From positions 1 to 64,000 of the forward strand of contig NZ_JAIVAL010000001.1 of NCBI RefSeq assembly GCF_020171985.1: 64,000 nucleotides of DNA. The letters are read 5' to 3'. Source of the stretch: Halobacillus halophilus (GTDB lineage Bacteria > Bacillota > Bacilli > Bacillales > Halobacillaceae). Every line of letters begins with the position of its first letter. Position 1 is the stretch's first letter. The notes beneath the pieces were generated by a model that ran no database searches, was not told where the DNA came from, and saw only the letters and a list, made by a program, of their open reading frames with translations. Below are positions 40,653 to 48,482 of this stretch, piece by piece. The position numbers and the translations under genes were made by a program.

Positions 40653-41690
40653 ATGAATAGCAAGTTAGCCAGTATCTACCGTACATTTGCTCAAGAAGAG
40701 TGCAGAGGAGTAAGCCGCTTATATGAAGTACTAGCCAGGAATATTGCTGAAGATGAGGATATTCTGAAACTCTCTGAAAAAGCAAATAAAGGACAGCCCG
40801 TACCTAATTTACTTTTTGGAGCTGTACACTATTTATTACTTCAAGGCAAGCCACATAAACTTAACCATTTCTACAGAAGCATTACGGAGCAGCCAGAAAA
40901 TCCTGAAAATGTCTTTCCATATTTTAAAAATTTCTGCAGGATGTACTCGAAGGAAATTGAATCACTTCTGAAGACGAAATTAGTACAGACAAATGAAGTA
41001 CGCAGATGTGCTTATCTTTACCCGGTTTTTTGCGAAATTTATCGCTTAACTAAAAAGCCTCTGGCTATGATCGAGCTTGGTACTAGTGCGGGGTTACAAT
41101 TGTTATGGGATCAATATTCATATGCATATGGAGGAGAAGAAGTATATGGAAACAGGCAATCATCGCTTCTTTTGTCTTCAGAAGTAAGAACAAGTTCTAC
41201 CCCTTTTTTATTAAAAACGTCTCCACCTGCTGGTAAACGGATCGGAGTGGATCTGAATGTTTCAGATTTGTCTAATCAAGAAGAGTACTTGTGGTTAAAA
41301 GCCCTGATTTGGCCTGAGCATAATGAACGAAGGCTGCTATTTGAGAAAGCTGCCTTACATTATGCTGAAAATCCCCCGCAGCTTGTAGAAGGGGACGCTG
41401 TTGAACTTGTGCCAGAACTTGCTGCAATTGTATCTGAGAGTGAAACCCTATGTATTTTTCATACCCATGTTGCTAACCAGTTTTCACCTTTGATGAAAAA
41501 GAAATTGCTTTATAAAATCCAGGATATTGGCAGACGAAGGGATGTATTTCACATTTATAACAATATGGATGATCAGAAGCTCCACGTAGACGCTGTTATC
41601 AATCAGGAGGAACAAAAGCATACCATTGGACGGACCGATGGACACGGCCGCTGGTTTGAGTGGCAGTCTCCAAGTATCAGGTTTGAGTAA
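40653..41690 (+). CDS. DUF2332 family protein
   Basis: 345-residue cytosolic protein of the DUF2332 family, of unknown function. The N-terminus (YRTFAQEECRGVSRLYEVLA), NLLFGAVHYLL and IELGTSAGLQLLWD are typical family blocks. The last one and HTHVANQF suggest a Rossmann-like, possibly methyltransferase-type fold, though no activity is established. GGAG precedes the ATG. No operon partner is evident: a terminator lies directly upstream and the next gene has its own ribosome-binding site 84 bp downstream. Confidence 0.8.
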   Translation: MNSKLASIYRTFAQEECRGVSRLYEVLARNIAEDEDILKLSEKANKGQPVPNLLFGAVHYLLLQGKPHKLNHFYRSITEQPENPENVFPYFKNFCRMYSKEIESLLKTKLVQTNEVRRCAYLYPVFCEIYRLTKKPLAMIELGTSAGLQLLWDQYSYAYGGEEVYGNRQSSLLLSSEVRTSSTPFLLKTSPPAGKRIGVDLNVSDLSNQEEYLWLKALIWPEHNERRLLFEKAALHYAENPPQLVEGDAVELVPELAAIVSESETLCIFHTHVANQFSPLMKKKLLYKIQDIGRRRDVFHIYNNMDDQKLHVDAVINQEEQKHTIGRTDGHGRWFEWQSPSIRFE

Positions 41691-41773
41691 ATTCTTTCAC
41701 TTACATTGGTGAATCTGCCCAGAACCTTCTGCACCACCCAACATAAATTGTTAGGAAAGCAAGGGGGATGAGT

Positions 41774-42220
41774 ATGATGAGTAATCAGGATGAGCAATTT
41801 CCAAAACTATTGAATGATGCCTTCCATAAAATCGTCCGATCAATGGATTCGTACTTTAGTCAGTCCATAAAACAACTGGGGGATTTTTTACATGAGCATA
41901 CCTTTCCAGTTACTCTACAGGAAATCAATAACGAGGTCATTATTCAAGCGCAGCTTCCTGAAGCTGAACGGAGTCAGATTGAAGTGGAGATCATAGGAAA
42001 CCATATACGTATTGCTGTTCAACATTCAGAAGTTACCGAAATGAGGAATGACCAGCGCCATCAATATCAAAGGCAGCAGACTCGGCAGGTTATGGAACGG
42101 ACGGTTACTCTGCCTTTCACCATTTCTGAAAAAGAAACAATGGCGCATTTCGAAAATGGGATTTTAACGATTAAAACTCCAAAAAGAAATTCAAACAGTG
42201 GGTATATAGATATTAACTAA
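41774..42220 (+). CDS. Small heat-shock protein (Hsp20/alpha-crystallin family)
   Basis: 148-residue ATP-independent holdase chaperone. The alpha-crystallin domain spans about residues 45-135 (EVIIQAQLPEAERSQIEVEI, ERTVTLPFTISEKE, FENGILTIKTPKR). A C-terminal IDI fits the I-x-I tail that mediates oligomer assembly. The N-terminal 40 residues are variable, as is usual. ATG 41774 is chosen, about 7 bases after AGGGGG; ATG 41768 is too close and 41777 also possible. It resembles B. subtilis YocM/CotP types, without clear assignment. Confidence 0.88.
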   Translation: MMSNQDEQFPKLLNDAFHKIVRSMDSYFSQSIKQLGDFLHEHTFPVTLQEINNEVIIQAQLPEAERSQIEVEIIGNHIRIAVQHSEVTEMRNDQRHQYQRQQTRQVMERTVTLPFTISEKETMAHFENGILTIKTPKRNSNSGYIDIN

Positions 42221-42246
42221 AGCTTTTCCTTAGGGAAAGCTTTTTT
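42219..42246 (+). terminator. Terminator after the Hsp20 gene
   Basis: AAAGCTTTTCC and GGAAAGCTTT with T6; it overlaps the end of the coding frame by two bases. Confidence 0.85.
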
Positions 42247-42262
42247 CATGCTTCCCCAATTT

Positions 42263-42308
42263 AAAAGAGCCTGCATCTTGGAATCCATTTCCAAACGCAG
42301 GCTCTTTT
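42263..42308 (-). terminator. Terminator of the DUF420 gene (symmetric)
   Basis: AAAAGAGCCTGC and GCAGGCTCTTTT pair around a 22-base loop; it can act on both strands, and lies just beyond the minus-strand stop at 42317. Confidence 0.8.
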
Positions 42309-42316
42309 CGTTATGA

Positions 42317-42847
42317 TTAATAGTATGGAGAGATCATTAAGTACACAATCACTCCTGTTAAACTCACGTACAGCCAAATAGGCATGGTCCATCTTGCAAT
42401 TTTACGATGCTTGTCTACTTTCATAGCTAGACCTCGGAACAGAGTGATCAAGGCGAGGGGAACAATGACAATAGCCAGTAAAATATGAGAAATAAGGATG
42501 AAGTAGTAAATATACTGTAAAACCCCTTCACCTCCATAGGATGTGGACGAAGACATAGAGTGATACGTAAGATATGAGACTAGAAAAAGGGCTGTAGTTG
42601 TAAACGCTGCAAATATAAAACGCTTATGCCACATCACATTTTTGCGAATGATCATAAAAAGCGCAGCCAGTAAGAAGACAAAAGTAAATGAATTTAATAT
42701 CGCATTCAAAAGGGGAAGCAGCTTAATGTTGAAACCAGTCCCACTTTCAATTTCAGGAACAAACAATAAAGCTAACACAATGAGATTGATCGCTATAGAA
42801 AGACCAACCACCCATGGAACATAATTAAAATCCTTTTTTAACTCCAC
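42317..42847 (-). CDS. DUF420 membrane protein (YozB/CtaM-like)
   Basis: 176-residue integral membrane protein with five predicted helices (about 10-30, 42-64, 75-97, 112-135, 150-172). The DUF420 family includes B. subtilis YozB and Staphylococcus CtaM, which is needed for a functional aa3-type terminal oxidase. Conserved histidines lie in MWHKRFIFAA, LTYHSMSS and SHILLAIVIVPLAL, suggesting metal or haem involvement. No oxidase genes are close by. A role in cytochrome oxidase assembly is inferred from the family. Confidence 0.85.
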   Translation of the reverse strand: MELKKDFNYVPWVVGLSIAINLIVLALLFVPEIESGTGFNIKLLPLLNAILNSFTFVFLLAALFMIIRKNVMWHKRFIFAAFTTTALFLVSYLTYHSMSSSTSYGGEGVLQYIYYFILISHILLAIVIVPLALITLFRGLAMKVDKHRKIARWTMPIWLYVSLTGVIVYLMISPYY

Positions 42848-42993
42848 TATGATTCACCACCTCAAAAAACAAGTCATGTTAAGTATATCGAAATAAAGCT
42901 TTCACTTCATTAAAGAAAGGAAGGAAAAGGTGACGATAATGTTACATATCAACATCTTATGAGAAATTTTTTGAAGATAAAGGAGGGTAGAGT

Positions 42994-43260
42994 ATGAGAT
43001 TTGAAAAGAAAAACCAATATCTTTATATGGCGCTGGGGCATTTGGGAATGATCCTTGTAGGCTTAGGAGTTATGAGAATGATGGCTGTAATAAATGATTC
43101 AGCCGGATTTGCGTTTACCTTTTTTGGATTTTTGTTAATGAATATTTATATAGTCGATCTAGAAAAGAAAATGGGATTTAGCAAGAAGGAGAAAGGGGTT
43201 TTCACCGCTGTATTTATCACAATATTTTCAGGTTTATCGTTGTGGCTGTACATAGTGTGA
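42994..43260 (+). CDS. Small membrane protein, unknown function
   Basis: I do not recognise this 88-residue protein. It has three hydrophobic segments (about 9-28, 34-54 and 66-87) with short basic and acidic turns (DLEKKMGFSKKEK), so it should sit in the plasma membrane. AAAGGAGGG lies 8 bases before the ATG, which supports translation. It is alone between the divergent DUF420 gene and uvsE, and no terminator separates it clearly from uvsE 110 bp downstream. Confidence 0.7.
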   Translation: MRFEKKNQYLYMALGHLGMILVGLGVMRMMAVINDSAGFAFTFFGFLLMNIYIVDLEKKMGFSKKEKGVFTAVFITIFSGLSLWLYIV

Positions 43261-43369
43261 ACCTGTTAATGAGGACATTTTGTATTTCATAGTTCTTTTC
43301 ATCAGGTGTTGTTACATAATCTTTGCGGGTTCGCAGAAACTAGGTTAAAAATGAACCGGGTGATGGCAG

Positions 43370-44341
43370 ATGACATTATACAGACTGGGCTATGTGGCCA
43401 TGAGCGTTAATCTTCAAAATGCTTCCCCATCTCAAACCATGACGTATAAACGGTTTTCATCGATTCGAGACCGCGAAGCAGCGGTTAAAAAACTTGAGCG
43501 GCTTGCTCAATCCAATATACAGAACTGTATAAGACTCTTAAAGCATAATAAAACTCATGATATCTCATTTTTCAGGTTAAGCTCCCGCCTGGTGCCACTT
43601 GCTACCCATGAAGCATTAGAAAAGTGGAATTACCTTTCAGCCATTAAAGAGGATCTTAGCGAGCTTGGAGTTTTAGCTGAAAAATGGGGGATAAGGCTTG
43701 ATTTCCATCCTGACCATTTTGTGGTCATGAACTCAATCGATAAAGAAATTTTCAAGGCATCAATGAAGGTTCTAAAATATCACTATCTTTTACTGCACCA
43801 CATGGGTCTTGATCCAACTCATCGATGTGTCATTCACCTGGGAGGAAGGTACCAGGATAAAGAAAAATCGTTGGAACGCTTTATAGACAACTGGGGCTTC
43901 GTTCCGAAGGGTATTCAAAAGATGATCATGATTGAAAATGACGATACATCGTACACACTGGATAATTGTTTGTACGTTTGTGAGAAGTTAAATATCCCTC
44001 TTGTTTTTGATATCCATCACCATTTGGCCAATTATGACAACGAACAGTGGGATTACAACTGGGAACGTGTATTACATACATGGTCCCGTTCACCCTTACC
44101 CGTTAAAATGCATATATCCAGTCCGAAAAGTCAGCACGAATTTAAAAGTCATGCAGATTTTGTGGATGTGGAATTATTTCTTGATTTTGTTACAAAAACT
44201 GCCGGATCAACCGATCAAATTGACTGTATGATCGAAGCTAAAAAGAAGGACGAAGCACTTTTTGTATTAGTAGACGAACTGAAAAAACATCCGAATGTAA
44301 TTATGGAGAGCGAAAGTACATTTAGATGGAAAGCAGATTGA
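43370..44341 (+). CDS. uvsE: UV DNA damage endonuclease
   Basis: 323-residue UvsE/UVDE-family TIM-barrel endonuclease that nicks DNA 5' of UV photoproducts and abasic sites. The protein begins LGYVAMSVNLQNASPS and has FRLSSRLVPLATHEA, DFHPDHFVVMNS, HLGGRYQDKEKSLERF, IENDDTSYTLDNCLYVC and DIHHHLANY, which contain the metal-binding His, Glu and Asp residues of the family. In Bacillus the orthologue (YwjD) helps spores survive UV, which fits a sporeformer. GGGTGATG precedes the ATG. Confidence 0.94.
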   Translation: MTLYRLGYVAMSVNLQNASPSQTMTYKRFSSIRDREAAVKKLERLAQSNIQNCIRLLKHNKTHDISFFRLSSRLVPLATHEALEKWNYLSAIKEDLSELGVLAEKWGIRLDFHPDHFVVMNSIDKEIFKASMKVLKYHYLLLHHMGLDPTHRCVIHLGGRYQDKEKSLERFIDNWGFVPKGIQKMIMIENDDTSYTLDNCLYVCEKLNIPLVFDIHHHLANYDNEQWDYNWERVLHTWSRSPLPVKMHISSPKSQHEFKSHADFVDVELFLDFVTKTAGSTDQIDCMIEAKKKDEALFVLVDELKKHPNVIMESESTFRWKAD

Positions 44342-44412
44342 GAAAAGTATAAAGCAAATGACGGAACTAAATAGAAGCAGCGGTTCTATGAAAAGAAACG
44401 AAACACCGTAAG

Positions 44413-44441
44413 AAAGCATGAGGCCTAAGCCTCATGCTTTT
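44413..44441. terminator. Bidirectional terminator between uvsE and rlmN
   Basis: GCATGAGGC and GCCTCATGC pair around CTAA with A- and T-rich flanks; the rlmN stop codon (44440-44442) abuts it. Confidence 0.85.
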
Positions 44442-45525
44442 AGTTGGTTTGTAATTTTTTTTGTTTGCGTGCTTTTTCTTTTTCAATTTGTTTACTTCTA
44501 AGCTGACCGCATGCTGCATCAATATCTGTTCCATGTTCGGTACGGACACCGCATTTAATGCCGCGATCCATCAATGTTTGATAAAAGGTAAGAATGGATT
44601 CTTTCTCACTACGTTCATACGGATTATCCGCTACAGGATTGTAAGGAATCAAGTTTACGTAAGAGAGATGCTTTTTATTTTGTAGAAGATCAGCAAGTTC
44701 TTCAGCTTCTTTCTTATGGTCGTTAACGTCCTTAAGCAAAATATACTCAAAGGTTATGCGCCGGTTCGTTTTTTCGAGATAATAGTCAATGGCCGGCATA
44801 AGCTTTTCGAGTGGATAAGCGCGGTTGATTTTCATAATTTCTGTTCGCAGCTTGTTGTTCGGCGCATGAATGGAAAGCGCTAGATTGATCTGGATACCTT
44901 CGTCGGCAAACTCGTACATTTTAGGTGCAATTCCACTTGTAGAAACAGTAATGTGACGAGCACCAATAGATAGCCCTTTTTGATCGTTAACCACCTTAAG
45001 GAAGTCGATCAAGTTATCATAGTTATCAAATGGTTCACCTATTCCCATTACCACAATGTGGCTTACCCGTTCATCATTCGCTTGTTTGTCTAGGTGCTGC
45101 TGCACCTGCATAATTTGCTCGACAATCTCACCGCCTGATAAATCACGGTTTTTTCGCAGTACGCCACTCGCACAGAAGGAGCACCCGATATTACATCCTA
45201 CTTGTGTTGTAACACATACGGATAATCCATAGTTAAATCTCATAAGAACAGTTTCTATAATATTTCCATCATGCAATTTGAACAGAAATTTTACCGTTCC
45301 GTCTTGTGATTCTTGTTTTATTTCCTCGGTTAACGTTTCAATTGTAAAATGTTCCTGTAGAAGATCAATACAAGATTGGTTCACATTCTTCATTTGAGAA
45401 AAATCAGTTATGCGCTTTTGATAAAGCCAGTTCCAGATTTGTTTAGAACGGAATTTTTTCTCACCATGCTCTGTGACCCAGTCCGTCAATTGATCAAACG
45501 TTAAACCATAAATGGATGGTTTCAT
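44440..45525 (-). CDS. rlmN: 23S rRNA/tRNA adenine C2 methyltransferase (radical SAM)
   Basis: Adds a methyl group to C2 of A2503 in 23S rRNA and to A37 in some tRNAs. The 361-residue radical-SAM enzyme has CNIGCSFC, the Cx3Cx2C that holds the [4Fe-4S] cluster, the SAM-binding [11 protein letters not shown], and the C-terminal catalytic Cys in [15 protein letters not shown] precedes the ATG at 45525. In B. subtilis rlmN lies between rsmB and prpC. Here it is a single gene some 16 kb away on the opposite strand, next to a repeat element. Confidence 0.96.
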   Translation of the reverse strand: MKPSIYGLTFDQLTDWVTEHGEKKFRSKQIWNWLYQKRITDFSQMKNVNQSCIDLLQEHFTIETLTEEIKQESQDGTVKFLFKLHDGNIIETVLMRFNYGLSVCVTTQVGCNIGCSFCASGVLRKNRDLSGGEIVEQIMQVQQHLDKQANDERVSHIVVMGIGEPFDNYDNLIDFLKVVNDQKGLSIGARHITVSTSGIAPKMYEFADEGIQINLALSIHAPNNKLRTEIMKINRAYPLEKLMPAIDYYLEKTNRRITFEYILLKDVNDHKKEAEELADLLQNKKHLSYVNLIPYNPVADNPYERSEKESILTFYQTLMDRGIKCGVRTEHGTDIDAACGQLRSKQIEKEKARKQKKLQTN

Positions 45526-45657
45526 AAATACGCTCCTCTTTAAAAAAGTTCACTATTTCTATCATAATGGATACAGCTATAACTTACAACCTTCCACTAA
45601 ATGTTATAATTTTTACTTAATTATAGACTCTCCTAAACTTCCATGTTGATATTAAGA

Positions 45658-46199
45658 TAAAGCTCCCGTTACTTGAAGACTCAGTTTCGAGATAAACGGG
45701 TCCGTTACTTTATGTGGAAGAGGGGTGGTGGGGAAATGACTCGCTTTCCTATGGGGGAACGGTGAGCTTCCTCTCTCGTTTCACTCGCTGCGGGATCTCA
45801 CCTAGTTCCTTCTCCCATGGGAGTCTCCCCATTTCCCCACCAGCCCAACCATAGGCAGAAAAACGGACCTATTAAAGAAGAGGAATTGTTCATCACTCAT
45901 TTCAGCAAACGCCTTTATATCAGCGTTTTCAATTGAAATGAAGCAAAAAGCAGGAATTAATTCCCTGATATCATGATAACTAAGAAGATATGATGCTAAG
46001 TGGTTTCGAGCCTCTTGTTCGGCCAGGTCCGGAGGGGGACGATGAAGACTCCTGTGGGATAAACATGATCGGTGAGACCCCGGAAAGCTTTAGCTTGAGG
46101 AGGCTCAGCACATGCCCACGGAAAGCGGAATCGTCCCCCGAAGGACCTTCCTCATAACCAATATCTCGAAACGGAGCCTTCCACAATCCGGCCCTTTAG
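45658..46199. repeat. Dispersed structured repeat, full copy 2 (542 bp)
   Basis: Same layout as the copy at 33131-33674. Left terminus TAAAGCTCCCGTT then AAGACTCAGTTTCGAGATA (45658-45694); right terminus is its complement with one variant (TATCTCGAAACGGAGCCTT) plus a CCGGCCCTTTA tip (46162-46199). Left module: GGGTCCGTT (45698) pairs with AACGGACC (45862), and 45727-45738 pairs with 45830-45841. Right module: 46034-46043 pairs perfectly with 46130-46139 and encloses GATCGGTGAGACCCCGGAAA. Both modules have the same orientation as in copy 1, but the two tip types are exchanged. No coding potential is seen. Confidence 0.85.
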
Positions 46200-46558
46200 C
46201 GTAATAAGCTTTTATGAAATTTACTATAAACTAACTTTACCGATGCCAAATTATAAGAATCGGAGTAAGAAGATTAATAAGAGTCCCTAATTACAAATTT
46301 TAACTACTGCCTTAGAAAATCTTTTCACTATTCCAGGTTCTTATCAGAAAAGCTTTTGCGAAAGAACTTAAATAGGCGAGAGGTGTAAAAGTTTAGGTCA
46401 GACTAACATTAGAAAATAAAGTTTTACATAATCTGTTAAGCAATTGTTATCTAACTATTAAATTAATACAGTCAACAGCGGGTATATATTAAATAAGCCC
46501 AACAAAATATGGGTGATGCTGGATATTCCTTATTCAATAGTGGAAAGGATGTAGTTTA
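46200..46558. other. AT-rich intergenic region upstream of the universal stress gene
   Basis: 359 bp without a plausible gene. The first bases (to about 46212) continue similarity to the flank of the repeat fragment at 331-343. The only other signal is a candidate sigma-B promoter at 46461-46485; the rest is AT-rich and unassigned. Confidence 0.5.
46461..46485 (+). promoter_or_regulatory. Possible sigma-B promoter of the universal stress gene
   Basis: AATTAA (4 of 6 to GTTTAA), 13-bp spacer, and a perfect GGGTAT. The start codon is 74 bp downstream. General-stress control would suit the product. Confidence 0.35.
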
Positions 46559-47065
46559 ATGTATAACAAAGTAGTCGTAGCATTTGATGGCTCAGAAGGA
46601 AGCGAGAAAGCTTTGACTCATGCAGTAGAATTAAGCAGAACCCAGCAATCAAAAATCTCTGTGGTATTTGTAGAGAAAGAAAAGGATAAATACAAAAATA
46701 ATACAGGTTTTAACATGACCATGCGTAATGACATGACACTTGAAGAAGGAGGTGCTTACGTAGGGGGCTCTGAGGAGCGTATCAGTGAAAAAGAAGTGAT
46801 CCAGAGTGAGCCAAGGGCCTACGCAGGCAACCACCCCATTTTTCTAGAGGTTAAAAGAAAACTTGAACATGAAAGGCTTCCTGTTCAATATGAATGGCTG
46901 GAAGGCGATCCAGTGAACCAAATATGTAATTTTGCTTCCACTCACGAAGCAGATTTAATTGTAATAGGAAGTCGTGGTCACAGTGGGATAAAGAAATTTG
47001 TGATCGGCAGTGTGAGTGAAAAAGTAGCTAAAGAATCGGATATTCCCGTTTTAATTGTAAAATGA
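46559..47065 (+). CDS. Universal stress protein (UspA family)
   Basis: 168-residue cytosolic protein of the ATP-binding Usp type: VVVAFDGSEGSEKAL at the N-terminus and GSRGHSGIKKFVIGSVS at the C-terminus, which matches the G-x2-G-x9-G-S nucleotide motif. A longer loop (about residues 45-90) between strand 2 and helix 2 is acidic and variable. Usp proteins help survival under starvation and stress, with no defined reaction. GGAAAGGATG precedes the ATG. A strong terminator follows, so it is monocistronic. Confidence 0.92.
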   Translation: MYNKVVVAFDGSEGSEKALTHAVELSRTQQSKISVVFVEKEKDKYKNNTGFNMTMRNDMTLEEGGAYVGGSEERISEKEVIQSEPRAYAGNHPIFLEVKRKLEHERLPVQYEWLEGDPVNQICNFASTHEADLIVIGSRGHSGIKKFVIGSVSEKVAKESDIPVLIVK

Positions 47066-47101
47066 AAAGAAGTCCGGGCAGATTGCCTGGACTTCTTTTT
47101 T
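47066..47101 (+). terminator. Terminator after the universal stress gene
   Basis: AGAAGTCCGGGCA and TGCCTGGACTTCT pair around a 3-base loop, followed by T6. Confidence 0.92.
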
Positions 47102-47165
47102 GGATAGTGTCGCCTAATTATGGGTTTTCTAAGAAGGTCTGATTAATAAAAGATTTAAAATTAAA

Positions 47166-47195
47166 TTGAATTATAAACAAAGTAAGGGGTAAAAT
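47166..47195 (+). promoter_or_regulatory. Promoter of the LacI-family regulator gene
   Basis: TTGAAT (47166-47171), 18-bp spacer, TAAAAT (47190-47195). The operator at 47199 lies directly downstream, so the regulator probably represses itself. Confidence 0.6.
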
Positions 47196-47198
47196 GAA

Positions 47199-47216
47199 TA
47201 TGAAACTGATTTCATA
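47199..47216 (+). promoter_or_regulatory. LacI-type operator O1
   Basis: TATGAAACTGATTTCATA is an 18-bp near-palindrome placed just after the -10 of the regulator's own promoter. Confidence 0.7.
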
Positions 47217-47243
47217 ACGAGCGTACCTGAGGGGAGAATTAAA

Positions 47244-48236
47244 ATGCCAACGATTTCAGATGTAGCAAGGATTACTGGGCTATCAAAATCGACGATTTCA
47301 CGAGTGATTAATAATCATCCTTATATATCAAGCGATAAAAGAGAAAAAGTATTAAAGGCTATGGAAGAAATCGGGTACTATCCAAACCCCTCCGCGAGAA
47401 GATTAAGAGGCCACACGACGAATACGATAGGTGTAATTGTTCCCAGGATTGTGAACCCTTTTTTTTCTTATTTAGTGAACTCTATTGAACAGGAAGCATT
47501 TAAAAACAATTATCAAGTTATTATTTTCCAAAGCAATGATCTCAAAGATAAGGAATTATATTTTCTTAACTTATTAAAAAACAGACAGGTAGATGGGATC
47601 ATTATGACGTCAATAGAAAATGATTGGGAGACAATAGAACCTTTCATGCAATATGGTCCCATCCTGCTATGCAATGAGTATGTTAATCAATCTTCTGTAT
47701 CTAAAGTAAGGTTGGATCAGAATAAGGGCGCGTATATGGGTACGGAACATTTAATTAACAAAGGACATCAAAAAATCGCCTATTGTACTGGGGGATTATT
47801 TGCCGGGTACGGACGTGATCTTGATCGAAATACTGGTTACCAAAAAGCTATGGATAAACACCATTTAACCCCTAATCCCAGCTGGATTTTTATTGAGAGA
47901 CATTCCATTGAGGATGGAAAAAGTGTGGTGAAAGAAATACTATCTATGAATGATAAACCTACTGCCATTTTCTCTGGCAGTGATGAAGTAGCGGCAGGAA
48001 TTATTATCGAAGCGAAAGAAAATGGTTTAAGGATTCCAGACGATTTAGCTGTAGTCGGTTTTGATGATCAGCCTCTTGCCGAAATCGTAGAACCCAAACT
48101 GACCACGATTAAACAACCCATTGATGAAATGGGAATTAAATCTGTAGAACTGTTGATCAAGATGATGAATAATAAAGATAGTTTGGCTGAAGAGGTTCAA
48201 CTGCCCATTCAATTAATAGAAAGAGAATCTACGTAA
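47244..48236 (+). CDS. LacI-family transcriptional regulator
   Basis: 330-residue repressor-type regulator. It has an N-terminal LacI helix-turn-helix (TISDVARITGLSKSTISRVI, residues 3-22) with the hinge helix NPSARRLRGHTTN, then a periplasmic-binding-like sensor domain (about 62-330; IGVIVPRIVNPFFSYLVNSI, GFDDQPLAEIVEPKLTTIKQ). GAGGGGAG precedes the ATG. Four near-identical palindromes lie around it and the downstream lipoprotein gene. It probably controls itself and that gene in response to a sugar, which cannot be identified. No glycosidase or permease gene is adjacent. Confidence 0.93.
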   Translation: MPTISDVARITGLSKSTISRVINNHPYISSDKREKVLKAMEEIGYYPNPSARRLRGHTTNTIGVIVPRIVNPFFSYLVNSIEQEAFKNNYQVIIFQSNDLKDKELYFLNLLKNRQVDGIIMTSIENDWETIEPFMQYGPILLCNEYVNQSSVSKVRLDQNKGAYMGTEHLINKGHQKIAYCTGGLFAGYGRDLDRNTGYQKAMDKHHLTPNPSWIFIERHSIEDGKSVVKEILSMNDKPTAIFSGSDEVAAGIIIEAKENGLRIPDDLAVVGFDDQPLAEIVEPKLTTIKQPIDEMGIKSVELLIKMMNNKDSLAEEVQLPIQLIEREST

Positions 48237-48261
48237 TTTTATGAATAGTTTAATTTTGTTG

Positions 48262-48290
48262 TTGAAAACGATTTCATAGTGCCGTATAAT
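48262..48290 (+). promoter_or_regulatory. Sigma-A promoter with operator O2 upstream of the solute-binding protein
   Basis: TTGAAA (48262-48267), 17-bp spacer, TATAAT (48285-48290), a near-perfect promoter. The operator TTGAAAACGATTTCATA (48262-48278) covers the -35 and half the spacer, an arrangement that suits repression. Confidence 0.75.
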
Positions 48291-48340
48291 ACAAATTAAT
48301 TCTTGATTAGTATATTATCAGGAATTAATATTTCGGATAA

Positions 48341-48360
48341 ATATGAAACCGATATCATAT
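48341..48360 (+). promoter_or_regulatory. LacI-type operator O3
   Basis: ATATGAAACCGATATCATAT, a 20-bp near-palindrome in the 190-base leader between the O2 promoter and the lipoprotein gene. Its core is identical to O4. Confidence 0.7.
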
Positions 48361-48402
48361 TTGGTGATTCTGTTATGGTTCGAGGAGGGATTCCTGAAAA
48401 GA

Positions 48403-48412
48403 CTGGTATAAT
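48403..48412 (+). promoter_or_regulatory. Second candidate promoter (extended -10)
   Basis: CTGGTATAAT carries TG-n-TATAAT without a good -35; operator O4 starts 34 bp downstream. Confidence 0.4.
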
Positions 48413-48445
48413 AAGCAATAAAGAATTAAAAAATTTTTGAGAGCT

Positions 48446-48463
48446 TATGAAACCGATATCATA
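48446..48463 (+). promoter_or_regulatory. LacI-type operator O4
   Basis: TATGAAACCGATATCATA ends 19 bp before the solute-binding protein start codon, in a road-block position. Confidence 0.7.
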
Positions 48464-48482
48464 TAAAGGGAGGATGGAAAGT

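Noticed and set aside
45980-46186. 68-codon minus-strand frame in the second repeat copy
   Set aside because: It lies in the structured module; the corresponding region at 33.5 kb does not keep the frame.
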